A DNA stretch of 27,576 nucleotides from Firmicutes bacterium UBA1393. GTDB taxonomy: Bacteria > Bacillota > DTU025. Location of the stretch: the NCBI GenBank assembly GCA_002305255.1, contig DBQN01000010.1, positions 8,458-36,033 on the forward strand. The letters are read 5' to 3'. Below the pieces are notes generated by a model. That model worked only from the letters and a program-made list of their open reading frames with translations. It ran no database searches and was not told where the DNA came from. Shown piece by piece: positions 1-8,060 of the stretch (its first letter is position 1; each line of letters opens with the position of its first letter). The translations under genes and the position numbers were made by a program.

Positions 1-79
1 GCCTGGCCGGGTGTGAGCAATTGACGGGGTTGACGGCGTCGACGGGCTTGGCGGGGTTCGAGGGGGTCGCAGTGTTCAC
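1..79 (-). CDS. Possible start of a downstream gene (partial, weak)
   Basis: An open frame begins at a GTG 12 bases past the stop of the response regulator and runs off the left edge of the window. Its 26 visible codons are rich in Ala, Pro, Asn and Val. No clear Shine-Dalgarno precedes the GTG, and the same stretch is a low-complexity 9-nt repeat that is also open on the plus strand. No family can be recognised. It may be the N terminus of a gene in the two-component operon, or simply non-coding repeat sequence. Confidence 0.2.
   Translation of the reverse strand, partial: MNTATPSNPAKPVDAVNPVNCSHPAR
21..65. repeat. Imperfect 9-nt tandem repeat, about five copies
   Basis: Five consecutive 9-base units related to TTGACGGGG can be read (TTGACGGGG, TTGACGGCG, TCGACGGGC, TTGGCGGGG, TTCGAGGGG). 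They lie just beyond the 3' end of the response regulator gene. The purine/pyrimidine asymmetry is strong. No function can be assigned. Confidence 0.5.
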
Positions 80-91
80 GGGGGGATTCCA

Positions 92-1477
92 CTACAAGCC
101 GTAGTCCTTGATCTTGAGCTGCAGTGATCTGCGTGAGATTCCGAGCGACTGGGCAGCCCGGGTGCGGTTACCATTGAAGACGTGGAGTGCTTCAGCTATC
201 CGCCGCTTTTCTGTAGCTGCGAAGGCCCTACGCTTCGACTCTTTGAGCGACACCTGGTACAACTGCAGGTAGTCATCGACATAGTTGTCAGGGTCAGAGT
301 AACCGATCGGATGGATCCAGCCGGGCAGGCACCGGGGTTCAACGATGCTGCTATCGCACATCAGGGCCAGGTGCTGCATGGCGTTCTTCAGTTCTCTGAC
401 GTTACCTGGCCAATCGTGGGCCAGCAGCGCCCTGGCAGTATCGTCGCTCAGCGACGGGCACGGCCGCCCGAGGTCGGCGCAGAACTCTCTGAGAAAGTAG
501 TCGGCGAGTACCAGGATGTCTTCCTTCCTGTTGCGAAGGGGCGGGATGGGTATGGTTATGACGGCAAGTCGGAAGTAGAGGTCCTGGCGGAACCTTTCCT
601 CCATGACCTCCCGACGAAGATCGCGGTTACTGGCAGCCACGATTCGTACATCCACAGCGATCCGCTGAGTGCCACCTAACCGCTCGATGACCTTCTCCTC
701 TGCAGTTCGAAGTATCTTGGGCTGCATGGCGAGGGGCAAGTCGCCTACCTCGTCAAGGAATATGGTGCCGCCGCTGGCGATCTCGAACCGTCCGGGCTTG
801 CACTTTCGGGCGCCCGAGAAGGCGCCCTCGTCATAGCCGAACAACTCGCTCTCAAGGAGGCTCTCTGGGAGGGCCGCGCAGTTCACGGGCACGAAGGGCT
901 TGTCGTTTCGCGGCGACATGTGATGGATGGCCCTGGCCACCAACTCCTTGCCCGTGCCGCTCTCTCCCTGTACCAGCACCGATGCGTCGCTGGCAGCTAC
1001 TCGCTCCACCATCTCGAATACCGCGCGCATCTCCGCTGACACAGTGATCATCTCATGGAGGCGCACCGGTTCCTCGAGGGCTCCGGGCGCATCATGCCCC
1101 CCACCCGCCCCTCGAACCGACCGGAGAGAAGACTCTATCGTGAGTCTGAGCTCATCCACATTGAAGGGCTTGGTGACGTAGTCGTGTGCCCCGAGCCTCA
1201 TCGCAGCCACAGCCGTCTTGACCTCGCCGAAAGCAGTCATGACGATCACGGGCCCCCTAAAGCCGTGTTCCCTCGCCAGCTTGAGTGTGTCGATGCCGTC
1301 GGCACCCGGAAGCCGCAAGTCCAGAACCATCAAGTCGATGTGCACCGAGCGCAGGAGCTCGAGGGCTCGCTCCCCGGAGGGAGCTGCCACGATCTCGTAG
1401 TCGTCGCCGATTGCGTGGCTGAAGAGCCATGCCATGTTCGGCTCGTCGTCAACAACGAGTATCCGTTCAGTAGTCAA
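92..1477 (-). CDS. Sigma-54-dependent response regulator, NtrC/AtoC type
   Basis: This 461-aa protein is a full NtrC-family activator. A receiver domain (about residues 5-118) has the phospho-acceptor Asp53 in VLDLRLPG and Lys103. A AAA+ sigma-54 interaction domain (about 145-375) has Walker A GESGTGKE (171-178), Walker B GGTIFLDEVG (236-245) and the sigma-54 contact loop as GAFSGA (218-223), a conservative variant of GAFTGA. A Fis-type helix-turn-helix (about 425-461) closes the protein. The start is a TTG preceded by GAGGTGAG. The gene overlaps the histidine kinase stop by 11 bases, so the pair is translationally coupled. It should be phosphorylated by that kinase and open sigma-54 promoters; the targets are not visible here. 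The identity of the specific pathway (AtoC, ZraR or other) cannot be decided. Confidence 0.93.
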   Translation of the reverse strand: MTTERILVVDDEPNMAWLFSHAIGDDYEIVAAPSGERALELLRSVHIDLMVLDLRLPGADGIDTLKLAREHGFRGPVIVMTAFGEVKTAVAAMRLGAHDYVTKPFNVDELRLTIESSLRSVRGAGGGHDAPGALEEPVRLHEMITVSAEMRAVFEMVERVAASDASVLVQGESGTGKELVARAIHHMSPRNDKPFVPVNCAALPESLLESELFGYDEGAFSGARKCKPGRFEIASGGTIFLDEVGDLPLAMQPKILRTAEEKVIERLGGTQRIAVDVRIVAASNRDLRREVMEERFRQDLYFRLAVITIPIPPLRNRKEDILVLADYFLREFCADLGRPCPSLSDDTARALLAHDWPGNVRELKNAMQHLALMCDSSIVEPRCLPGWIHPIGYSDPDNYVDDYLQLYQVSLKESKRRAFAATEKRRIAEALHVFNGNRTRAAQSLGISRRSLQLKIKDYGL

Positions 1478-3254
1478 TGGAACTCACCTCAGTCCGGCCG
1501 ATCCTACTCTGCGATTGCGACATCACGGGAAGGCGGATGACGAATGTGGTTCCCTTTCCTCTGTCAGACTCGAACTCGATGAATCCATGGTGGTCGTAGA
1601 CTATACGCTGAACAAAGGGCAGTCCCAGGCCGGTGCCACTCTCCTTCGTCGTGAAGAACATCTCGAACACCCGGTCACGCAACTCCGGAGGTATTCCGGT
1701 CCCCGTATCGGCAACGATGACCTGAACGTAGCGCGAGCCAGAAGGCCACTTCACCCCTACTCGAAGGGTGCCGCCTGCGGGCATTGCCTGAATCCCGTTG
1801 AGCATCAGGTTGAGCACAGCCTGCGTGAGGTGGTCGGCATCGCCCGAAAGGGTCGGCACATCTGCGGAGCTCATCAGCTCCACAGCCACGCCCCGTTCCC
1901 TGCCGTACTCAGATATGAAGTCGCATGCCTTCTCGATTACCTGCCTGATGTCGATGGGCACCATTTCGGGCTGCGAGTATCGGGAGAACCTCAGCAACGA
2001 CCCCACGGTGCCGTCGATCCTGTCCATCTCCGCTGCTGCGATGTGCGAGAACTGCTCAAGGAACTCCCTATCGTTCAGACGCTGCGGAACCAGGCTAACG
2101 GCGCCCTTCAGTATCGTCAGGGGATTCCTGATCTCGTGCGCAACGGCAGCGGCCAGCTCTCCGACGGCCGCCAGTCTCTCTGCCCGCTCCAGTCTCTCAA
2201 CACTGGATTCGGCCTCCCTGAGATCCTCCAGTATCACTATGTGACCGAATCGGCCTCCGCCGGTCAGCTCAGCTTGCTCGACCCCTGACCACTCGGCTCG
2301 AGTGGATACCATGGTTATCTGGCGCGTACCTTCATCCGTCGCGATCGACACGTTCACAAACCGATTGAGCGAACCCTCAGGCGACTCGTCCAGCACGACC
2401 TCTGGGTCAAGGCCCATTCCCCGCAGAACACCGCGGATGTCGCGCGACACGAAGGACTCGGGAGGATCTCCCAGGATGTCGCGTATTCCCCTCGATACGA
2501 AGGCTATGCGGCCATCGGCGTCAGAGAGTATCACTGCAAGACTGAGTGTGTTAAGGAACAGCTCGAGATAGCGCTTCAGCTGCTCAAGTCTCCTATTCAT
2601 ATGCGAGACAGCGGATTCGGGGCCGGTAGCCGGTGACCCATTGTATGTTGAGGATACGCTGAGCAGAAGAGCCTTAGAGGCGAAAAGCAGTATGCCTGTG
2701 AGACCGAGCAGTGGTTCGATCTCGGGGGAGAAGAACAGCCTGCCCGCGCCTACCTGCACTTGGGCGTAGATGTCCTCCAGATCCTCGTTGGCCCACACGA
2801 AGCCGATAGTCCTGCCCTTACGCACCAGCGGACGCATGCAGTTCATGATCTCGCCCCGTACCATCGACCCGACTGCGACCGTCTCCTTGCCGGTGGCCAT
2901 CACCTGCCATCCGAGGTGGTCGGGGCCGAGGCCGGCACCTACCTTCGAGCCGAAGTCGCGGCTCGGGCCGTATGTGAGGATGGCCCTCAAGTCGCGAGAG
3001 TAGTAGCCCACGCCGACGCCGGGGAAGGCCGTCGCCAGCTCATCGGTGAAGGGACCGAGACGTTCATTGAGCATACGAACCCGGTCAGACGGCAACGCGC
3101 TGATGGCCGCCGCGCCACCTGCCGACAGCAACAGATCATCGTAGGAGCCCACAAGGTGTAGGTCGAGTAGCCTGGTGAGTCCAAACAGCTTGCTGCTCTT
3201 CTCTTCGATCAGCGCAGCCTCAGCCTTCTGAAAGAGGAGGTAACGCGGTTTCAC
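1467..3254 (-). CDS. PAS-domain sensor histidine kinase, partner of the sigma-54 regulator
   Basis: This 595-aa protein has an N-terminal sensor region (about 1-175), a hydrophobic stretch at about 180-200, a PAS domain (about 230-345), a HisKA dimerisation domain with the phosphorylated His373 in AVAHEIRNPLT, and a HATPase domain with N-box Asn486, G1 DTGTG (516-520) and G2 GTGLGL (540-545). The layout is AtoS-like and fits its overlapping AtoC-type neighbour. The start is a GTG with GGGAGGAAGG upstream. The protein begins directly in the helix that normally follows the first membrane segment of such sensors, and the in-frame sequence upstream reaches a TGA without coding a hydrophobic segment. 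The first transmembrane helix therefore appears to be missing. It may sense a cytoplasmic ligand; the ligand is unknown. Confidence 0.92.
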   Translation of the reverse strand: MKPRYLLFQKAEAALIEEKSSKLFGLTRLLDLHLVGSYDDLLLSAGGAAAISALPSDRVRMLNERLGPFTDELATAFPGVGVGYYSRDLRAILTYGPSRDFGSKVGAGLGPDHLGWQVMATGKETVAVGSMVRGEIMNCMRPLVRKGRTIGFVWANEDLEDIYAQVQVGAGRLFFSPEIEPLLGLTGILLFASKALLLSVSSTYNGSPATGPESAVSHMNRRLEQLKRYLELFLNTLSLAVILSDADGRIAFVSRGIRDILGDPPESFVSRDIRGVLRGMGLDPEVVLDESPEGSLNRFVNVSIATDEGTRQITMVSTRAEWSGVEQAELTGGGRFGHIVILEDLREAESSVERLERAERLAAVGELAAAVAHEIRNPLTILKGAVSLVPQRLNDREFLEQFSHIAAAEMDRIDGTVGSLLRFSRYSQPEMVPIDIRQVIEKACDFISEYGRERGVAVELMSSADVPTLSGDADHLTQAVLNLMLNGIQAMPAGGTLRVGVKWPSGSRYVQVIVADTGTGIPPELRDRVFEMFFTTKESGTGLGLPFVQRIVYDHHGFIEFESDRGKGTTFVIRLPVMSQSQSRIGRTEVSSIDY

Positions 3255-3283
3255 CGGGCCTTCCTCCCACCTGTAGCAGTCAT
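3251..3283 (-). other. Ten-codon upstream ORF overlapping the kinase start
   Basis: An ATG at 3283 opens a ten-codon frame whose TGA overlaps the GTG start of the histidine kinase (sequence GTGA). The kinase Shine-Dalgarno lies inside it. This is a possible translational-coupling leader peptide; only its position and overlap support it. The rest of the gap to the next gene (3284-3467) shows no feature I can support, apart from an AT-rich TATACT hexamer lacking a matching -35. Confidence 0.25.
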
Positions 3284-3467
3284 TGCCTCAGTATATAGCA
3301 GTATTCGATGAGTCCCGTGGAGAGTCCTGCCGTGACCTAGGGCTACCGGAAGGCGACAGCAGGCACCGAAGCAATCCAGACCACGCCAGCAACACGCCCC
3401 GGCTGCGACGGACCACTGCGTCCGACACAACCAGGGCGTACGATTATCGGTCGCGTGATGAAGAATG

Positions 3468-4043
3468 CTAGCCCTCTGTCTGCCACCCAGTCAGCGTGGC
3501 GTCTACTATCAGGCCAGTGGTGAAGTCCACTTCGACGCTGCACGTGAGCGTCGTCGTCGGGATCGTCTGATCGCCAAGGAAGCCCAACATCGTCATGACT
3601 GCATCCAGTCGATACTTGTCGTGTATCCTGTCACCACAGGGGATGTCGAGAGTGCCTTCCACTTCCAGGCCCAGCGGGTTGAGCAGATCCACAGGGGGCC
3701 CCTCCGGCTTATCGAAGGTGATCCTCAGCGCAGACGAGTAGACTTGCGGCTCCTTTCCTGCGTCAGTACCCGTCATCGTCGCTGTTACAGTGGCCTCCAC
3801 ATGATAGGCATCGGTGAATGGGTCGAACGATCGAGCATCCGACGCGGCTACGAACGAGCTTTCGAGCAGGTCACTGGTATCGTAGCCTACGGTCACCCTC
3901 GCCCCTTCCAGGGCCGTTGCCGGCGCGATCCATCTGACTAGCCCCTTTCTGAACTCGATACACCACAGCGGCACGAAGGAGGTGAACTGGATGGAAAGTC
4001 GAATAGATGGCACAACCAGTAGCTTCCGCCCATGAGAGCGCAT
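3468..4043 (-). CDS. Hypothetical beta-rich protein
   Basis: This 191-aa reading frame is not recognised. Its middle and C-terminal parts look genuinely coding, with alternating Val/Thr strands and several Gly/Pro turns. The N terminus is unclear. The ATG at 4043 has no Shine-Dalgarno and no signal peptide follows it. An internal GTG at 3896 is preceded by GGAAGGGG and would give about 143 residues, but it would discard plausible protein sequence upstream. The frame also stays open for about 35 codons upstream of the ATG without a better start. The gene may have lost its original N terminus. It is transcribed divergently from the lipoprotein gene, 172 bases away; that gap shows no promoter I can support. 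Confidence 0.55.
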   Translation of the reverse strand: MRSHGRKLLVVPSIRLSIQFTSFVPLWCIEFRKGLVRWIAPATALEGARVTVGYDTSDLLESSFVAASDARSFDPFTDAYHVEATVTATMTGTDAGKEPQVYSSALRITFDKPEGPPVDLLNPLGLEVEGTLDIPCGDRIHDKYRLDAVMTMLGFLGDQTIPTTTLTCSVEVDFTTGLIVDATLTGWQTEG

Positions 4044-4215
4044 GGGGTAGCTGGGAGTCGGGTGTTGTCGACTGTGCGGATAGCGGGCACGAAAGGAGGG
4101 CCGGTACGCGGGTATTCTCGTTGAGGTAGTCAGTCCACCCTCATGCTCTCACGGCGAACTGGCTCATGGCAATCGTTCGGCTCCCAATTATTGGCATTAG
4201 ACGGGTGGTGTTTAG

Positions 4216-4899
4216 ATGATTCGCAGAGCCGTGGTCTCCCTATTACTAGTCGCAGCCACCGCTTTTCTTACAGCCGGCTGTGGCCCGATCAACCCGGGCG
4301 CAGTATCTGGCTTCGTCTTGGATCAGGTGACTAATGATGGAATCGGGGACGTACTTGTATCGAGTGGTTCCGAAATGATCACCACTGACAGTGATGGCCG
4401 TTATCTCCTGACTCTGGGTGCCGGACGCCACACGGTCAGCTACGCAAAAGTTGGCTACGTAAGCGACACGAAGGAATACAACTTGACCGCAGGATCGACG
4501 CTCATGCGGGACGTTGAGCTTCTGCCGCAACTACAGGTGGGCACGATCACCATAAAGCTGGAATGGGACGACTCCGAGGTCAATCTCGACGGCCTCTGGA
4601 CTCCCCCGGGTGACAGACACGTCTTACCTGGCGACAATGGCGAAACGCCCCTCAGTCGAGGATTTTCAGAGACTATCCAGATCACGGATCCGCTGAGTGC
4701 CGGCACATATTCCTACTCAGTCAGCAAGTCCTCGACTGCTCACAGCTTCTCCGGATGCGGCGCCAGGGTGACTGTCACTGCGGGAGCGTTCCAGCGCACA
4801 TTTACCAGCGACTCCGTACTCTTGTCCAGGACACGGTGGAACGTGTTCGAGATAGACGGAGCCACCCGGGGTTTCCGACTGGTCAACACCTACGAGTAG
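4216..4899 (+). CDS. Lipoprotein with a carboxypeptidase-regulatory-like domain
   Basis: This 227-aa protein starts with a lipoprotein signal peptide: two Arg, a hydrophobic core and a lipobox LTAGC with Cys22 as the lipidated residue. Residues about 29-105 read as a beta-sandwich of the carboxypeptidase D regulatory-like type, shown by GAVSGFVLD, TDSDGRYLLTL and AGRHTVSYAKVGY. Residues about 105-227 form a second beta-rich region with two Cys near 178 and no recognised family. It is probably anchored to the outer face of the cytoplasmic membrane and involved in binding or adhesion rather than catalysis. The start is an ATG with GGGTGGTG upstream. The acetyltransferase gene follows after 43 bases on the same strand. 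The ligand is unknown. Confidence 0.8.
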   Translation: MIRRAVVSLLLVAATAFLTAGCGPINPGAVSGFVLDQVTNDGIGDVLVSSGSEMITTDSDGRYLLTLGAGRHTVSYAKVGYVSDTKEYNLTAGSTLMRDVELLPQLQVGTITIKLEWDDSEVNLDGLWTPPGDRHVLPGDNGETPLSRGFSETIQITDPLSAGTYSYSVSKSSTAHSFSGCGARVTVTAGAFQRTFTSDSVLLSRTRWNVFEIDGATRGFRLVNTYE

Positions 4900-4942
4900 T
4901 CGCCCACCGACTTCGGCCCCTGGTGCGTGAGGATGTGACCAA

Positions 4943-5908
4943 GTGCAAGTTGTTGACCTCAAGCAGTCTCATCTGGAGGAAGCATGTGAGCTCTTCGTTG
5001 CCGGTTACCGCCGCCAGCGCGAGACGGCGCCTGGGCTGGACGAACGGAGCGGAGATGCAGGCAACGTCCTCCCCATGCTGCGATGGTGCCTCGACAGGCA
5101 CCCGGGCGTGGCGATGTTCGAGAACCGTCGGATGATCGCCTACATGACCGGTCTCTACATCGATGAACTGCTCGGCGTACATAGAGGAGCTTACTGCCCC
5201 GAGTGGGCAAATGCGTCCATTGAGGAAGGGTCATTCGCTCTCTATCGTCTCATGTACCAAGCCCTGGGTCAGAAGTGGGTTGAAGACCGATGCCTTACTC
5301 ACGCAGTCAATCTCCTGAGCTGTGCCCGCGAGGCGTTGGACGCGTTCGTCTGGAACGGCTTCGGGTTCACCTGCATCGATGCGGTACGCGCTGTTGAACC
5401 CATCACGGGGGCCACTCCGAAAGGTCTCCGGATCTCCGAGATTCGCCAGCAGGACGTGCCGGCCTGGTTCCGCCTGGTAGACGGACACAATCGTCACCTG
5501 GCCCGATCACCCGCATTCAGGCCGTACCTGCAGCCGCAGAGCACGACCGACCTCAGCGACATGCTGGAGTCTCCGGGAAACGTAGCATGGATGGCGTGGC
5601 ACGATACGCAGGCCGTGGGCTACATGAAGGTGACGCCGGTTGAGGAGGGTGCCGCCTGGATAGTCAACGGCGATGCAAAGTTCGCGGTGAACGGTGCCTA
5701 CGTGCTGCCGGAATACAGAGGGACGGGGATCGCGAGGGCGCTGCTTGGGGCAGTTATGGAATGGGCCGCCATGGAAGGATTCGTTCGATGCTCGGTGGAC
5801 TTCGAGGCGACGAACCTCGAGGCGTGCCAGTTCTGGCTCAAGCACTTCACGCCCGTTTGCAGGTCGATGGTGCGGAGACTGGATGAGCGGGTGTTGAAGA
5901 GCATCTGA
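4943..5908 (+). CDS. GNAT-family N-acetyltransferase
   Basis: This 321-aa protein has the length of a tandem-GNAT enzyme. The C-terminal half (about 165-310) carries the acetyl-CoA pyrophosphate-binding signature YRGTGIARALL, preceded by the strand NGAYVLPE and followed by the usual FEATNLEACQFWLKHF region. The N-terminal half resembles a degenerate second GNAT fold and lacks a clear acetyl-CoA loop. The family transfers acetyl groups to amines; the substrate cannot be predicted. The start is a GTG with GAGG about ten bases upstream. A strong hairpin terminator follows the stop codon. Confidence 0.85.
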   Translation: MQVVDLKQSHLEEACELFVAGYRRQRETAPGLDERSGDAGNVLPMLRWCLDRHPGVAMFENRRMIAYMTGLYIDELLGVHRGAYCPEWANASIEEGSFALYRLMYQALGQKWVEDRCLTHAVNLLSCAREALDAFVWNGFGFTCIDAVRAVEPITGATPKGLRISEIRQQDVPAWFRLVDGHNRHLARSPAFRPYLQPQSTTDLSDMLESPGNVAWMAWHDTQAVGYMKVTPVEEGAAWIVNGDAKFAVNGAYVLPEYRGTGIARALLGAVMEWAAMEGFVRCSVDFEATNLEACQFWLKHFTPVCRSMVRRLDERVLKSI

Positions 5909-5916
5909 GAACGCGA

Positions 5917-5942
5917 AGACCCCCGGCGACAGCCGGGGGTCT
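5917..5942. terminator. Bidirectional intrinsic terminator
   Basis: A perfect 11-bp inverted repeat (AGACCCCCGGC / GCCGGGGGTCT) with a GACA tetraloop lies between the converging acetyltransferase and cytochrome genes, 8 bases after one stop and 32 bases from the other. The stem is very GC-rich; the following T tract is modest on both strands. Position and stem strength make a shared terminator likely. Confidence 0.85.
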
Positions 5943-5974
5943 CATCATGTCGTTGTCTCTCTATCGCACCCTCC

Positions 5975-8026
5975 CTACCACTTGTGGCAGGTCTCGCACG
6001 CGTCGTAGTCTTCCATGTCGTGGCATGGGGCGCATATGTCGTGGTTGAGCCTCCAGGCGTTCTTGGCCTCCTCGGGAGCCATCGGGCCGTGACAGCCGCC
6101 GCAGTTGACCATGGAGCTGTGGAGCTCGTGCGGTATCTTCACGGCGTCGGTCTCGTCGATGGCAGGCACCTTGTGGCATTTCTCGCATGCATCCACATCA
6201 GCAAGCCACTTGGTGTGGCACTTGCTGCAGGTGTCATGGCTCATGCTGTATGCCGCCTCGGCACTGGCCGGCGTCTGAGGGCCATGGCACTGCCCGCACT
6301 CCATCTTGGCATGGGCGGCGTGTGGTATGTTGAACGCCGCTGTCTCCACCACATCTGACGACCGGTGGCACTTGCCGCAGGAGTCGGTGTCGCCGATGAT
6401 CCTGGCATGGCACTTGACACACGTGTCGTGACTCATGCTGTAGGCTGCCTCAGCTGCGGGCGGGTATTGCGGTCCGTGACATGACCCGCACTGCATGTTC
6501 ATGTGCAACTTGTGCGGTATGTTCATGCTCTCTGTTTGCTTCACTTCACTCGACACGTGGCACACGCCGCACTTCTTGGTGTCGCCGATGAGGTCGGCGT
6601 GGCACTTGACGCACGTGTCATGGCTCATGGTGTATGCTGCCTCGGCCGCTGCCGGTGCCTGCGGCCCGTGGCACTGCCCGCAGCTGATCTTCGCATGATC
6701 CTTGTGCGGTATGTTCATCGTATCAGTAGCCTTCACGCTCGAAGCGATATGGCACTTGCTGCACTGCTTGGTATCGCTGATCAGGTTCGCATGGCACTTG
6801 ATGCATGTGTCATGGCTCATGGAGTAGGCGGCTTTGGCCTTCGCCGGCGCTTGCGGGCCGTGACAACTGCCGCACGACATCTTGGCGTGGAGGGCGTGCG
6901 GTATCTTCATCTCGGCAGTCTTGGCTACCGTGGATTCCTTGTGGCACGTGTTGCACGCCTTGATATCGCTGATCTCTTCTTCATGACACTGGATGCAGGT
7001 GTCATGGCTCATGCTGTACGCCTTCACGGCCGACTCGGGGGCCTGCGGGCCATGGCATGTGCCGCACTCCATGAAGGCATGCACCTCATGGGGTATGTAC
7101 ATCGCCGCGGTCTCTTCCACCAGCGATACCTTGTGGCATTCCATGCAGGAAGCGGTGTCGCTGATCTCCTCGGCATGACACTGAATACAGGTGTCATGGC
7201 TCATGGCATAGGCCGCGACGGCCTCTGCCGGAGCCTGAGGTCCGTGACACTGACCGCACTGCATGAAGCCGTGTGTGTCATGCGGTATCTTCATGGTGTC
7301 GGTCTCGGCCACAGTGATCGGCTTGTGGCACACGCTGCACTGGTTCACATCTGAGATGATGTCTTCATGACACTGAATGCAGGTGTCGTGGTTCATCTCA
7401 TAGTTGCCGACAGCCTCCGGCGGCCACATCGGGCCGTGGCAAGTGCCGCAACTCATGAACGCATGTGTGCCGTGCGGTATGTTCATGGTGTCGGTCTCAG
7501 CCAGCTCGTAGCTCTTGTGGCACTTCATGCATGACTCTTCGTCACTGATCCAGCCCTCGTGGCACTGGATACACGTGTCGTGGGTCATGCCGACGGGCTG
7601 AGTACCATCGGTGCCGTGAACCAGACCCTTGTGGCATTCGTAGCACTCTAAGCCGACGCCATCATGCAGACCGTGAGGCATGCGAAGGGCATCGGTCTCA
7701 TTGATGGTGAGGGCCTTTGTGTGGCAGCTGGCGCACTTCTGGGAGCTGAACTCCATCGCGAACGTGGGCTGGCCGCCTTCTCTCGAAACTCTGATCATCC
7801 TCTGCAGATCGAGCCTGCTCTGTATCCAGCCTTTGAGGCCAGGTTGAGCGTGGCAATCGTAGCATCCCTCCGAAGCGTGGCCCGACTGCTGCCACGACTG
7901 GGAGGTCACTGTATGGCATGAGCTACAGTATTCCGAAGACTGCTGCTTGCTTGACGCGCCCACTGCCCAGATGACCACCAGCGTGATGGCGACGAGGACT
8001 ATCGCCTGGACTTTCCGCGTGTGCAA
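5975..8026 (-). CDS. 30-haem c-type cytochrome: NapC/NirT-like head plus three-haem repeats
   Basis: The protein has 683 residues from the chosen TTG, which sits 8 bases after AAGGGGG. The frame is open further upstream into rex, but no better start exists. Residues 6-24 are an uncleaved membrane anchor. I count 30 CxxCH haem sites. The first four (34-38, 55-59, 98-102, 128-132) sit in a NapC/NirT-like module, with WQQSGH after the first haem and a CYECHKGLVHG ending typical of quinol dehydrogenases. From residue 147 to the end come eight full 64-65 residue repeats, each with three haems (HDTCxxCH, CxxCHK, MxCGxCHGPQAP). A 24-residue unit with two haems ends the protein. The likely role is to take electrons from membrane quinol and pass them along a long outward haem wire. 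It follows rex by 34 bases. The terminal acceptor is unknown. Confidence 0.93.
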   Translation of the reverse strand: MHTRKVQAIVLVAITLVVIWAVGASSKQQSSEYCSSCHTVTSQSWQQSGHASEGCYDCHAQPGLKGWIQSRLDLQRMIRVSREGGQPTFAMEFSSQKCASCHTKALTINETDALRMPHGLHDGVGLECYECHKGLVHGTDGTQPVGMTHDTCIQCHEGWISDEESCMKCHKSYELAETDTMNIPHGTHAFMSCGTCHGPMWPPEAVGNYEMNHDTCIQCHEDIISDVNQCSVCHKPITVAETDTMKIPHDTHGFMQCGQCHGPQAPAEAVAAYAMSHDTCIQCHAEEISDTASCMECHKVSLVEETAAMYIPHEVHAFMECGTCHGPQAPESAVKAYSMSHDTCIQCHEEEISDIKACNTCHKESTVAKTAEMKIPHALHAKMSCGSCHGPQAPAKAKAAYSMSHDTCIKCHANLISDTKQCSKCHIASSVKATDTMNIPHKDHAKISCGQCHGPQAPAAAEAAYTMSHDTCVKCHADLIGDTKKCGVCHVSSEVKQTESMNIPHKLHMNMQCGSCHGPQYPPAAEAAYSMSHDTCVKCHARIIGDTDSCGKCHRSSDVVETAAFNIPHAAHAKMECGQCHGPQTPASAEAAYSMSHDTCSKCHTKWLADVDACEKCHKVPAIDETDAVKIPHELHSSMVNCGGCHGPMAPEEAKNAWRLNHDICAPCHDMEDYDACETCHKW
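5978..7588 (-). repeat. 192-bp coding tandem repeat within the cytochrome gene
   Basis: The anchor GTGTCxTG (plus strand, complement of the HDTC codons) occurs at 6231, 6423, 6615, 6807, 6999, 7191, 7383 and 7575, an exact 192-base period. Each unit codes for one 64-residue three-haem module. Units 2-7 are more alike than the terminal units, which suggests growth by internal duplication. Confidence 0.92.
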
Positions 8027-8060
8027 CCGATGTACCCCCTTTTCCCACTGCCAACCGGCT

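Noticed and set aside
3300..3420. Sigma-54 (-24/-12) promoter ahead of the kinase
   Set aside because: A TGGC...TTGC pair is present, but the GG-to-GC spacing is 15 instead of 12 bases.
4091..4099. Strong Shine-Dalgarno-like AAAGGAGGG ahead of the lipoprotein gene
   Set aside because: No start codon lies within 5-12 bases downstream, and the next frame closes at once.
6503..7354. Long plus-strand open frame opposite the cytochrome
   Set aside because: It is an antisense shadow of the haem repeats; it repeats with the same 64-codon period and has no ribosome site or family resemblance.
5978..7588. Regular 192-bp repeats as a possible CRISPR or non-coding satellite
   Set aside because: The repeats are in frame with CxxCH haem motifs and the period equals 64 codons, so they are protein repeats.
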